DNA of 63,824 nt, from the NCBI GenBank assembly GCA_040388605.1, contig JAZKBN010000025.1, positions 1 through 63,824 on the forward strand, written 5' to 3'. The notes under the pieces are model-generated. The model ran no database searches and was not told the origin of the DNA. It saw only the letters and a list, made by a program, of their open reading frames with translations. Position 1 is the stretch's first letter. Every line of letters begins with the position of its first letter. Below are positions 30,551 through 38,656 of this stretch, piece by piece. The stretch comes from JAZKBN01 sp040388605. GTDB lineage: Bacteria > Bacteroidota > Bacteroidia > Cytophagales > Flexibacteraceae. Made by a program: the position numbers and the translations under genes.

Positions 30551-30580
30551 TGGCACAGGGATAATCCCCGTGCCATTTTT
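30551..30580 (+). terminator. terminator of accBC
   Basis: TGGCACAGGG/CCCCGTGCCA hairpin with one mismatch, followed by TTTTT. Confidence 0.85.
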
Positions 30581-30635
30581 ACATATTCAGACAGCGGGAA
30601 TTTTATGATTCCGCATTGCACAAAGGTTTAGTATT

Positions 30636-31403
30636 ATGATGATAGGAGGACGTAATGTAGGTACCATACTGGGTGCGCCGTTTCAAATGAGGCACTACCG
30701 TGCTTTTTTTGGCATGCCCGGCCTTTACGGCGATTTTATGCACAACCTGCGCAGGTACCTGCTGGCATCAGGCCCTTACCCCTACAGCCCCGTTTTAAAA
30801 ACGCTCGCCGGTAAAATTCAGCCTACCCTGTTTTCGCACCATGATTTACTTACGGTAAATGAAATTTTCGCCCGTCGCGATTATGAAACTTTCCCGGAAA
30901 CCAAGGTTGTGGTTGACTTTGGTTCTAACATAGGCATAAGCGCTCTTTATTTCTTAACGCATAGCCCTAAGAGCTTTGTGTACCTTTTTGAGCCCCTGCC
31001 GCGAAACATCGGCCGTTTAAAAGCCAACCTGAAAGGCTTTGAAAGCCGTTATAAGCTTTATGAAAAAGCCATAAGCACCGAAGCCGGCATAGTGGACTTC
31101 GGCGTGGAGGATACCGGGCGATATGGCGGCATAGGTGTTCAGACAGGCGAAAGCCTGAAAGTGGAAGCCCTTGATATTAACGTGGTTCTTGGCGACATAC
31201 TGGCTAAGGAAGGCCATATAGATATACTAAAAATGGACGTGGAAGGTCTTGAAACCAAGCTCCTGCTGGCCATTAAGCCTGAATTCCTGGAAAAAATCGG
31301 GAATATTTATATGGAAGATAAGCTTACCAAGCCTTTCTATCCTAAGCTCTTTATTGCACGCCAATACGGTACGGTTTGCCAGTTGATAAACAAAGGTTTG
31401 TAG
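30636..31403 (+). CDS. FkbM-family SAM-dependent methyltransferase
   Basis: 255 residues. The SAM-binding motif VVDFGSNIGISALYF (about residues 89-103), the acidic post-II motif YLFEPLP and the motif LKMDVEGLETKLL (about 199-211) define the FkbM methyltransferase family, enzymes that methylate sugars, lipids or other small molecules. No signal peptide is present, so it is cytosolic. The gene stands alone between two terminators. No glycan operon surrounds it, so the substrate cannot be assigned. It is bordered downstream by a 40-nt bidirectional hairpin. Confidence 0.85.
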   Translation: MMIGGRNVGTILGAPFQMRHYRAFFGMPGLYGDFMHNLRRYLLASGPYPYSPVLKTLAGKIQPTLFSHHDLLTVNEIFARRDYETFPETKVVVDFGSNIGISALYFLTHSPKSFVYLFEPLPRNIGRLKANLKGFESRYKLYEKAISTEAGIVDFGVEDTGRYGGIGVQTGESLKVEALDINVVLGDILAKEGHIDILKMDVEGLETKLLLAIKPEFLEKIGNIYMEDKLTKPFYPKLFIARQYGTVCQLINKGL

Positions 31404-31418
31404 AGATGCATGTTTCTC

Positions 31419-31458
31419 GTCGAATTAAAAAGGGGCTGCGGCCCCTTATTAATTCGAC
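31419..31458. terminator. 40-nt two-part hairpin after the FkbM gene
   Basis: GTCGAATTAA/TTAATTCGAC (10 bp) encloses AAGGGGC/GCCCCTT (7 bp) with a single A-A mismatch and a 4-nt loop. It works as a terminator in either direction. Confidence 0.75.
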
Positions 31459-31668
31459 AACTATTAAACTGTTGCATGATCTAAAATATTATTGGGTTGA
31501 ATTTGCGTTTATTCCTGATAAAATTATGTATTAGGCCAGATAAATAATATATTTACGCCTTGGCTTCCTTTTTAGTTGGGTGTTGTTTTTTTACCAATAA
31601 GGAGCAAAGCTCATTAATTACTTTCACCGTGCAATTCTTTAATCAAAACACAGAAAATTAAACCATCA

Positions 31669-33117
31669 ATGAAAAAACATATACAGTATTTGTTATTAAA
31701 TGCCTGCTGTTTAATGCTTTGCAGTTTTGCTTCTAACGCACAATCAGCAATGGCCGCAAAAAACGCAGGCAGGCCTTTTAAAAATGCTAAGACACATGAG
31801 GTTTTAGTCAAAGCGCTCGCCCCAAATTCCGGATTGCCGGAAACTGCGAAGCAATCAATTAGAGCCTATTTAGCAAAACCTGTTTACGTGCCCGGAAAGC
31901 GCAGCATAAACAGCACCGCATCACTTTTTAAGCCTGATTCTGCGTATGAAGATGCTTGGGGCAATGGTTGGTTCCCCGTGGCAGGCCATGTTTACACCTA
32001 TAATTTACAAGGTTATGAAACAAGTCATGTTACATATGAACCTGATTTCATTCAGGCCCAATCTATGGTGAAGACCAATTATGATACCGGTGGAAGGGTA
32101 CTGTCTACAACCAATTATATGATTAATATGGCTACTAATTCTTTGGAGCCTTACAGCCTTGATAGTGCAAGGTTTGACCAATTTGGCAACCCTGCTTACC
32201 AAGGCAGCTTTGGTTGGAATAACGGAGCTTGGGAAAACCAGTTTGAATTTGATATTGTAACAACTTATGATGCGCAAAACAGGATTCAGAGCTTTGTTGA
32301 ATCTGCAAATTTCGGAGGCCTTTCATTAACCTTATCATTTGATTTCAGGGGATATAATGCCGATGGATCGCCCATGCAAGCCCTTAATATCATGGACTTT
32401 GCAGGTTTCATTCGAGATTCAACCCTGCTTACATTCCACTCATGGCATTCATGGTTTAATCCGGAATACACTAAATCTACCCTTGACTCCCAAACCACTC
32501 AGGTTTATCGCTCCGGTGATTGGGTAGACAGCAGCCGCGATTCATATACCTACAGTGCCAACGAGAGCACAATACAGACCAACTATTTAAGCATGCCTGC
32601 AGGAGGCTTGCTACAGCCTGTAACGCAATACACGAATCTTATAGATTCGCATGGCAATGCCACGTTTGATGCCTATGATTCATTATATAACAACGGTACC
32701 ATTCGCGTTAACCTGAGCCATAACGAATATGTAAACCGTTATAATGCAATGGATGCTCTTGCACAGGTTATTACCCTCAGGGATAATTTTGGCTCGCTGG
32801 ACAGTACAGACAGGATGACTTACACGCATTTCAGCGATGTTGAATCAGTTAAACCTTCCCTTGCTTCAGGTATAAATGCATACCCAAACCCGTTCAACAA
32901 TTCATTTACAGTTTCAGATTTTAACACACAGGCATTTACTTCGTGGCAATTATCTGACCTGGGCGGAAGAATTGTATCGGAAGGCAGCAAAGGAGCTTTA
33001 GTGGGGAGCATTACCGTGCCTGCTGCCGGTTTGAGCAGGGGTATGTACCTGCTTAGCGTTAGTAACGGAAATAAGGTGCTAAAAACCATTAAGCTCGTTA
33101 AAACTGAAAGCAATTAA
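31669..33117 (+). CDS. T9SS-secreted protein with YD-like motifs, paralogue 1
   Basis: 482 residues. The signal peptide (MKKHIQYLLLNACCLMLCSF...SNAQ) is followed by a variable linker and a mature domain starting DSAYEDAWGNGWFPV. Spaced YD-like motifs recur (YDTGGR, FDQFGN, YDAQNR, YNADGS, DSHGN, YNAMDA), separated by 40-60 residues. Conserved landmarks are FHSWHSWFNP and YTYSANES. The C-terminal T9SS type A sorting domain starts near NAYPNPFNNSF and ends KTIKLVK. It is exported through the outer membrane by the type IX system and probably held on the surface. The function is unknown. It is the first of three tandem paralogues, each with its own promoter region; it ends at a UUCG hairpin terminator. 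Confidence 0.8.
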   Translation: MKKHIQYLLLNACCLMLCSFASNAQSAMAAKNAGRPFKNAKTHEVLVKALAPNSGLPETAKQSIRAYLAKPVYVPGKRSINSTASLFKPDSAYEDAWGNGWFPVAGHVYTYNLQGYETSHVTYEPDFIQAQSMVKTNYDTGGRVLSTTNYMINMATNSLEPYSLDSARFDQFGNPAYQGSFGWNNGAWENQFEFDIVTTYDAQNRIQSFVESANFGGLSLTLSFDFRGYNADGSPMQALNIMDFAGFIRDSTLLTFHSWHSWFNPEYTKSTLDSQTTQVYRSGDWVDSSRDSYTYSANESTIQTNYLSMPAGGLLQPVTQYTNLIDSHGNATFDAYDSLYNNGTIRVNLSHNEYVNRYNAMDALAQVITLRDNFGSLDSTDRMTYTHFSDVESVKPSLASGINAYPNPFNNSFTVSDFNTQAFTSWQLSDLGGRIVSEGSKGALVGSITVPAAGLSRGMYLLSVSNGNKVLKTIKLVKTESN

Positions 33118-33675
33118 CATGTGAATGTTTAATGCAAATGAACTGTTTGGAAAGGGGCTTCGGCCCCTTTTTTTTTTAATGTATCAAGGGTTTTCATACT
33201 TACAATCCAAGGTTTTTTATTTTGTTAAATACAGGTATGGTTTATATATCTGCTATTATGTATTCGTTAAGCCAAATTAAATACTGCAATTAATAAAACT
33301 TTCGAACGGTTGTGTGTTACCTGGTTATGCATTGCTGTACAATGCATTGATTTATTTTTATTTTTTTTCCGGTTGGCAGTAGGGGTATGCCCCGGGGTTT
33401 AATGTCATAGATGTGTAAGCAGTTCAGCAGGAGGGTAAATACAGGATTAATTAATTTCAACCTGCTTTATGCTCTTAGTAGTTTGGTTTACCGGGCTAAT
33501 AGGAATTGCCGAATTATGCCGGGAATAACCTTAAAAATCCGCTCGACCAAATTGCCGGCCATATCTGTTATTCAGGAAATACATTTGCCTTCCGTTTTCA
33601 GGTATTGCCTTATTGCTTACCGAAATCTGTACCACTAAAACAAATAATCAACATTCAATTATCTAACAACATTAC
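33118..33675. other. 558-nt gap: terminator, then no recognised gene
   Basis: Begins with the UUCG terminator at 33151-33177. The rest is AT-rich. A 75-codon ATG frame (33411-33638) has no recognisable similarity and no coding signature, so I treat it as spurious. Probably promoter and leader of the second paralogue. Confidence 0.45.
33151..33177 (+). terminator. terminator of T9SS paralogue 1
   Basis: AAAGGGGC-ttcg-GCCCCTTT with a stable C(UUCG)G tetraloop and a run of ten T. Confidence 0.95.
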
Positions 33676-35121
33676 ATGAACAAGTTCCAATTAAAACTCA
33701 GCACATTTTTACTTTCAGCTTTATTGTTAATGCAATTCAACGGCATTGCTCAAACAGCAACTAAGTCTGTATTAAGCAGCAACGCAATGAGTGCCGCAGT
33801 CGGAAAAGCCTATGCAAAGGCAGCATCTGCCGGCTCAGGTTTACCGGTTAATGTACGTGCAAAAATAGCTTCACTGGCGAAAATGTCGGTCGGCAATGCG
33901 GGTAATGGCAGGGCAAAATCGGTGTTGGCTGCATCAACAGATACGGTTTATGAAGATTCATGGTCAGGTGATTGGGCCCCCGCAAATGCCCATGTGTTTT
34001 ACCACAACAGCATGGAATTAGAATCGGAGCATGTAATTTATTCGCCGGATTTTTCACAGGCAAACGAAAAATCAACTACGAGCTACGATGCTGCCGGCCG
34101 TGTAACTTCAGTAGTTGAATACCTTTGGGATTTCGGACAGTCGGCATTCAGGCCGGCAAGTAAAGATACCACTGCTTACGATTCATTCGGAAACAAAACT
34201 TATGAGGCCATTTACTCTTATGACGGCCTAACATGGACCCCGTTCTTCGAAAACACGATTACCAATACCTATAATGCACAAGGTAACATTCAGCAAATTG
34301 TGCAGAATGCGAATACAGGTTTCGGAATTAATATAATTAATACATTTAACGTAAAAGAATACGGCACCGATGGCAGGGTTATGAAAATGCAGGTATTATC
34401 TGATTTCGGCGGTATGTTCCTGGATTCTTCTATGGTAAAATTCAGCTCCTGGCATAATTGGGTAAACCCTTTGCCTGATTTCTCGCAGCCCGATACAATA
34501 ATTACGCAAACTTACTTCATGGGCAGCTGGTTCGATATTCAAAAAGATAAGTATGAGTACGGTTCAAACGAAAGCGTAACCGAAACTACCTACGAATTAA
34601 ATGATTCCCGCGAGATGGCCGCAAATTGGCAATCTGTTACTGAATACGATGCGCTGGGCAATGTTACACTTAGCCGCGAAGATTCAATTCATGCCGACGG
34701 AAGCCGTTTATTAATTGCCCATGAAGAACATGTAAACCGCTACAATGCTGAAAACAAATTGTATCAAACTGTAATTCTTCGCGAATTCCCCGGCGGCGCC
34801 CCGCTTGACAGTGTACAACGTTTCACTTACGGAAAGCCCGAAGAATTAACAGCAATTACTCCGCATGAATTACAGGGGCAGGTAAAAGCTTTCCCTAACC
34901 CGTTTAACGACAAGCTTGAAATAGCCTTACCGGCAGGATACTATGAAGCAGATTATTCTGTTTCTGACTTAAGCGGCAGAATAATAACGAACGGCAAACT
35001 GGCTGCAAGCGGGAATTCAGTTACCCTGAATACCGAGCTGTTGAATGCAGGCTTTTACATGCTGAGCATAAAAACCGGCAATAAAGCAACGCAGGTAATT
35101 AAGGTGAGCAAAGCAGGCTAA
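33676..35121 (+). CDS. T9SS-secreted protein with YD-like motifs, paralogue 2
   Basis: 481 residues with the same architecture as its upstream neighbour. The signal peptide ends near GIAQ, and the mature domain starts at DTVYEDSWSGDWAPANAHVFY. YD-like units are YDAAGRVTS, YDSFGNKT, YNAQGNIQQ, YGTDGRVM, YDALGNVT and YNAENKLYQ. The landmarks FSSWHNWVNP and YEYGSNES align with FHSWHSWFNP and YTYSANES of paralogue 1. The sorting domain begins AFPNPFNDKLEIALP. RHS-type proteins share the YD idea, but these have wide spacing and no toxin tip. Probably a surface structural or adhesion protein. It ends in an 11-bp perfect hairpin terminator. Confidence 0.8.
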   Translation: MNKFQLKLSTFLLSALLLMQFNGIAQTATKSVLSSNAMSAAVGKAYAKAASAGSGLPVNVRAKIASLAKMSVGNAGNGRAKSVLAASTDTVYEDSWSGDWAPANAHVFYHNSMELESEHVIYSPDFSQANEKSTTSYDAAGRVTSVVEYLWDFGQSAFRPASKDTTAYDSFGNKTYEAIYSYDGLTWTPFFENTITNTYNAQGNIQQIVQNANTGFGINIINTFNVKEYGTDGRVMKMQVLSDFGGMFLDSSMVKFSSWHNWVNPLPDFSQPDTIITQTYFMGSWFDIQKDKYEYGSNESVTETTYELNDSREMAANWQSVTEYDALGNVTLSREDSIHADGSRLLIAHEEHVNRYNAENKLYQTVILREFPGGAPLDSVQRFTYGKPEELTAITPHELQGQVKAFPNPFNDKLEIALPAGYYEADYSVSDLSGRIITNGKLAASGNSVTLNTELLNAGFYMLSIKTGNKATQVIKVSKAG

Positions 35122-35179
35122 TACGTCGGTCATTAAATGAATTAGTGCATTTTTTTAATACGGCCAATTCAATGAACAG

Positions 35180-35218
35180 GGCATGCAGTCAGGGAAACCG
35201 ACTGCATGCCTTTGTTTT
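35180..35218 (+). terminator. terminator of T9SS paralogue 2
   Basis: GGCATGCAGTC pairs perfectly with GACTGCATGCC across 9 nt, followed by TTTGTTTTT. Confidence 0.9.
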
Positions 35219-35387
35219 TCTATTTTGTATAAACCATGATGGCCGGCGATGCGAGGCATTCTGCTTAGTGTTTTAAGCCCTGATAACTTTTACCACATGC
35301 ATTTTCCGGCACAAAATTTATTCGTAGTTTAGCGTAAGGTGTATTTGGCTGCCGAAACCGGCTGTTAATAAAGTAAATATTATAGCA

Positions 35388-36767
35388 ATGAATAAATTAT
35401 TACAGAAATTAATTCTCCTGTTGCTGTTGCCTGTAACTATGTTTCATGGCCTGGCTGCTGCACAAACTGCAGGGAAGAAAATGCAACAGGCTGAGGTGAA
35501 AGTTTTGGTGTCGGAAACCCCGAAAACAAAGGTTTATAAATCTGCCAGGCGTGTTACAGCCAATGCTTCAGATACCATGTATGAAGATAATTGGAGTTCG
35601 GCAGGTTGGAAACCCGTGTATGTGCATTATTATTCGAACGTTTTAAACGGCCTGCAACGCACCCGTTTGCATTTAATGCGATACGCAGACAGCGCTCAAC
35701 CTTATTATAAGCACATTGCTGTTTATGACGATGCCGGCCGCATGATTTCAGGAACGCATTACAAGCGCGATGCCGGAATAAGTGAATTTTATGCCAACGC
35801 AAAAGACAGCGCCCAATTCGACAGTCACGGGAATTATACTTTTAAAGGCACTTATTCCAAGCCCGCATCACCCGGGTTTATAAATTGGGAAACGCATACT
35901 TATTTAAACACCTACAATGCTTCGGGCTATTTAATTCAAACAATTGAAAACGCTGAATCGCCCGGCAGCAGCAGGAATTTAACAAAGGTTTACAGTTTGC
36001 ATAACCCGGCCAACGGCGCTCCCGGCCGAATGCTTACCCTTATTAATAATCCGGCGACTGATTCATCAAGAACCGAATTTCTTTCCTGGCATCGTTGGGT
36101 GAATTCAATTAATGATTACCGCACGCAGCCTGATTCTGTAGCATACCAAATTTATCAGCGCGGCGCCTGGTCAGATACCTTGCGAGAATTATATACGTTC
36201 ACGCAAAACGGGGGGGCTAATGAAAACGTTGCTAAAACAAGTGTAAAATTCAGGCAGGCAGGCTCAGATCATTATGTTCAGTCTGCTGACTACAATGCGC
36301 TGGGCAATCTTTTGCTTGAGAAGAAAGACAATATTCTGCCCGGTAACAATTTCAGCCTTGTTTGGAAAAAGGACTACCAAAACCGCTATACACCAGATGA
36401 TAAGCTGTTGCAAACAATAATGACTTATACCTCGACTACTGTATCGCCTTCCGACAGCGCGGTTCGGTACTCTTATTTCCGTACAACTGATGTTGCAGGT
36501 ACAGCATTGAAAGCAGCTGATTTGAATGTGGTCGCTTATCCTAATCCGTTCAGGGAATTAGTTACTTTGTCTTTTACCGGCTCTTCCATGTTTACCGAAT
36601 ATAACATTACAGATATAAGCAGCAGGGCAGTAAAGTCAGGCAGGTTGGTAAAACAGGGGGCGAAAGCAGAGATCTCCGCATCGGATTTAAACCCCGGAAT
36701 TTATATCCTGACTTTAACCGGCCCGAACAATTCTTCACGCACTATCAAAATCTGCAAGTCATACTAA
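35388..36767 (+). CDS. T9SS-secreted protein with YD-like motifs, paralogue 3
   Basis: 459 residues, the most diverged of the three. The signal peptide ends in LAAAQ, and the mature part starts at DTMYEDNWSSAGWKPVYVHYY. YD-like units include YDDAGRMIS, FDSHGNYT, YNASGYLIQ, YNALGNLL and YTPDDKLLQ. FLSWHRWVNS replaces the shared SWH-x-W motif, and the NES motif is now ANENVAKT. The sorting domain starts AYPNPFRELVTLS. A weak GGGGC/GCCCC hairpin with a T run follows at about 36789-36830. Function unknown; surface location inferred from the signal peptide and sorting domain. Confidence 0.8.
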   Translation: MNKLLQKLILLLLLPVTMFHGLAAAQTAGKKMQQAEVKVLVSETPKTKVYKSARRVTANASDTMYEDNWSSAGWKPVYVHYYSNVLNGLQRTRLHLMRYADSAQPYYKHIAVYDDAGRMISGTHYKRDAGISEFYANAKDSAQFDSHGNYTFKGTYSKPASPGFINWETHTYLNTYNASGYLIQTIENAESPGSSRNLTKVYSLHNPANGAPGRMLTLINNPATDSSRTEFLSWHRWVNSINDYRTQPDSVAYQIYQRGAWSDTLRELYTFTQNGGANENVAKTSVKFRQAGSDHYVQSADYNALGNLLLEKKDNILPGNNFSLVWKKDYQNRYTPDDKLLQTIMTYTSTTVSPSDSAVRYSYFRTTDVAGTALKAADLNVVAYPNPFRELVTLSFTGSSMFTEYNITDISSRAVKSGRLVKQGAKAEISASDLNPGIYILTLTGPNNSSRTIKICKSY

Positions 36768-36813
36768 GCAATACCTTCCTAAGTATATGGGGCGCGGCAC
36801 CGGAATTCCTTCC

Positions 36814-36843
36814 TTGCCTGCCCCTTATTTTTTAATACCTTTG
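36814..36843 (+). promoter_or_regulatory. -33/-7 promoter of the M42 peptidase gene
   Basis: TTG at 36814-36816, then 19 nt, then TACCTTTG at 36836-36843: the full Bacteroidota consensus spacing (TTG-N19-TAnnTTTG). It predicts a leader of about 90 nt before ATG 36941. This is the best promoter in the window. Confidence 0.75.
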
Positions 36844-36940
36844 CCGTATCGCCCTTTGAGGGAAAAACGGCTTTAAAAGAGTCGTTTATGCCTCTTTTGG
36901 CCTTGTAAACGCATATTACCTTATTTTATCCTTATTTCTC

Positions 36941-38011
36941 ATGCGCGACGAAAGCAGGGAATTCCTTGTTCGATACCTGAATAATGCAAGCCCTACCGGC
37001 TTTGAAAGCAGCGGGCAGCAACTTTGGCTCGAATACCTGAAGCCATATATTGATACTTATATAACCGATACCTATGGCACCGTTGTAGGTGTTATTAACC
37101 CCGATGCCAAATACAAGGTGGTTATTGAGGCCCATGCCGATGAAATTGCCTGGTTCGTAAACTACATTTCAGACGACGGCTACCTTTACCTGCGCCGTAA
37201 CGGCGGCTCCGATGCCCTTATTGCCCCCAGCAAGCGTGTAAACATCCAAACCGAAAAAGGCCCTGTAAAAGGTATATTCGGCTGGCCGGCTATACATGTG
37301 CGCAACATAGAAAAAGAGGAAGCGCCTAATATGAAGACCATCTTCATAGATATTGGCGCAACCAATAAGCAGGAAGTGCTTGACATGGGTGTGCACGTAG
37401 GCTCTGTTGCCGTTTTCGACGACGAGTTTATGGAGCTGAATAACAAGTTTTTCACCGGCCGTGCGCTTGATAACCGCATGGGCGGCTTTATGATAGCCGA
37501 AGTGGCCCGCCTGCTGAAAGAAAACAATACCATGCCTGATTTCTGCCTGTATATCGTGAATTCGGTACAGGAAGAAATTGGCCTGCGCGGCGCAGAAATG
37601 ATTGCCAACCGCCTGAAACCCGATGTGGCCATTGTTACCGATGTTTGCCATGATACCACCAGCCCCATGTACAAGAAGCAGGAGCAGGGAGATCAGCGTT
37701 GCGGCCTCGGCCCCGTGCTTACCTACGGACCGGCTGTGCAAAACAACCTCCTGAACATGATTATAGGGGTGGCTAAAGACAACAGCATTCCTTTCCAGCG
37801 CGCCAGCGCCTACCGAGCCACCGGTACAGATACTGATGCCTTTGCTTATGCCGCCGGCGGTGTTGCATCAGCGCTTATTTCATTGCCTTTGAAGTATATG
37901 CATACTACGGTTGAGACTGTAAATAAGGAAGACGTACAATCGGTAATTAAGCTGATTTATGAAACCCTGTTACAATTGCAGCCGGGTCATGATTTCAGGT
38001 ATATAAAATAA
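36941..38011 (+). CDS. M42-family metallopeptidase
   Basis: 356 residues. Metal and catalytic motifs of the M42 aminopeptidase/endoglucanase-like family are present: EAHADEIAWFV with H65 and D67, RALDNRMGG carrying the bridging Asp near 177, NSVQEEIGLRG with the catalytic Glu pair near 211-212, VTDVCHDT, and a C-terminal YMHTTVETV histidine. The N-terminus (RYLNNASPTGFE) matches the family's SPSG-like opening. These enzymes form large tetrahedral cytosolic particles that trim peptides. It is monocistronic with a clear promoter and a 43-nt hairpin after it. Confidence 0.93.
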   Translation: MRDESREFLVRYLNNASPTGFESSGQQLWLEYLKPYIDTYITDTYGTVVGVINPDAKYKVVIEAHADEIAWFVNYISDDGYLYLRRNGGSDALIAPSKRVNIQTEKGPVKGIFGWPAIHVRNIEKEEAPNMKTIFIDIGATNKQEVLDMGVHVGSVAVFDDEFMELNNKFFTGRALDNRMGGFMIAEVARLLKENNTMPDFCLYIVNSVQEEIGLRGAEMIANRLKPDVAIVTDVCHDTTSPMYKKQEQGDQRCGLGPVLTYGPAVQNNLLNMIIGVAKDNSIPFQRASAYRATGTDTDAFAYAAGGVASALISLPLKYMHTTVETVNKEDVQSVIKLIYETLLQLQPGHDFRYIK

Positions 38012-38025
38012 TTACCTGCATTTTA

Positions 38026-38068
38026 ATTGCATAATTACCCGGCTTATTAAGCCGGGTAATTATGCAAT
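38026..38068. terminator. 21-bp perfect inverted repeat, hairpin after M42 gene
   Basis: ATTGCATAATTACCCGGCTTA (first arm, 38026-38046) is perfectly complementary to 38048-38068, with one central base. It lies 15 nt after the M42 stop codon. No T tract follows the full arm, but the inner GGCTTATTAAGCC part is GC-strong. It is most likely a transcription stop or mRNA 3' end; a protein-binding palindrome is possible. Confidence 0.7.
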
Positions 38069-38107
38069 ACTGATTTATATAAATCCATATTAATACACAT
38101 AGCTGTA

Positions 38108-38656
38108 ATGGCAAGAGTTATAATTAAATCTACCACCGTATTGGGCGTAATGCACAACGGGGAAGTATGGCTTGGCGCCGACGGGCAGGCAACCATGAAT
38201 AACACCGTTGCAAAATCTAACGTAAAGAAAATACGTAAGCTGATGGGTGGTAAAATTGTAGCCGGTTTTGCCGGCAGCACCGCCGATGCCTTTACCCTCA
38301 TAGAGCGTTTCGAGGACAAGCTGAACCTCTACCGCGGTAATATGAAGCGTGCCGCCATAGAGCTTGCCAAAGACTGGCGCACCGATCGCTACCTCCGCAA
38401 GCTTGAATCTATGCTTGTTGTAGGCGATGCCGAAGAGCTGCTTATTATCAGCGGTACCGGAGATGTGCTGGAGCCCGATAACGGCATTGCGGCCATCGGC
38501 AGCGGCAGCATGTATGCACAAAGCGCGGCTTTGGCCCTTAAAAAGCACGCCCCCCACCTTACTGCCGAGCAAATTGTACGCGAAAGCCTGAACATAGCAG
38601 CTGACATCTGCGTATTTACCAACCATAACCTTGTAATTGAAAAAGCAGGCGAATGA
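38108..38656 (+). CDS. hslV: HslV proteasome-like peptidase subunit
   Basis: 182 residues, the usual size. HslV is the N-terminal threonine peptidase that forms a double hexamer and degrades proteins fed by the HslU ATPase. A seven- or eight-residue propeptide (MARVIIKS) precedes TTVLGV, with T9 or T10 as the mature catalytic threonine. Signatures GADGQATMNNTV, GFAGSTADAFTLIERFE and MLVVGD follow, with NGIAAIGSGSMYAQSAAL toward the end. hslU is not adjacent. The next gene, gpsA, starts inside the stop codon (ATGA), so the two are translationally coupled. Confidence 0.95.
   Translation: MARVIIKSTTVLGVMHNGEVWLGADGQATMNNTVAKSNVKKIRKLMGGKIVAGFAGSTADAFTLIERFEDKLNLYRGNMKRAAIELAKDWRTDRYLRKLESMLVVGDAEELLIISGTGDVLEPDNGIAAIGSGSMYAQSAALALKKHAPHLTAEQIVRESLNIAADICVFTNHNLVIEKAGE

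Noticed and set aside
33411..33638. 75-codon plus-strand frame between T9SS paralogues
   Set aside because: No conserved motif, no signal or coding signature, and it lies in an AT-rich promoter region.
31669..36767. RHS/polymorphic toxin locus reading of the YD-like motifs
   Set aside because: The motifs are widely spaced, no RHS core or toxin tip is present, and all three end in T9SS sorting domains.
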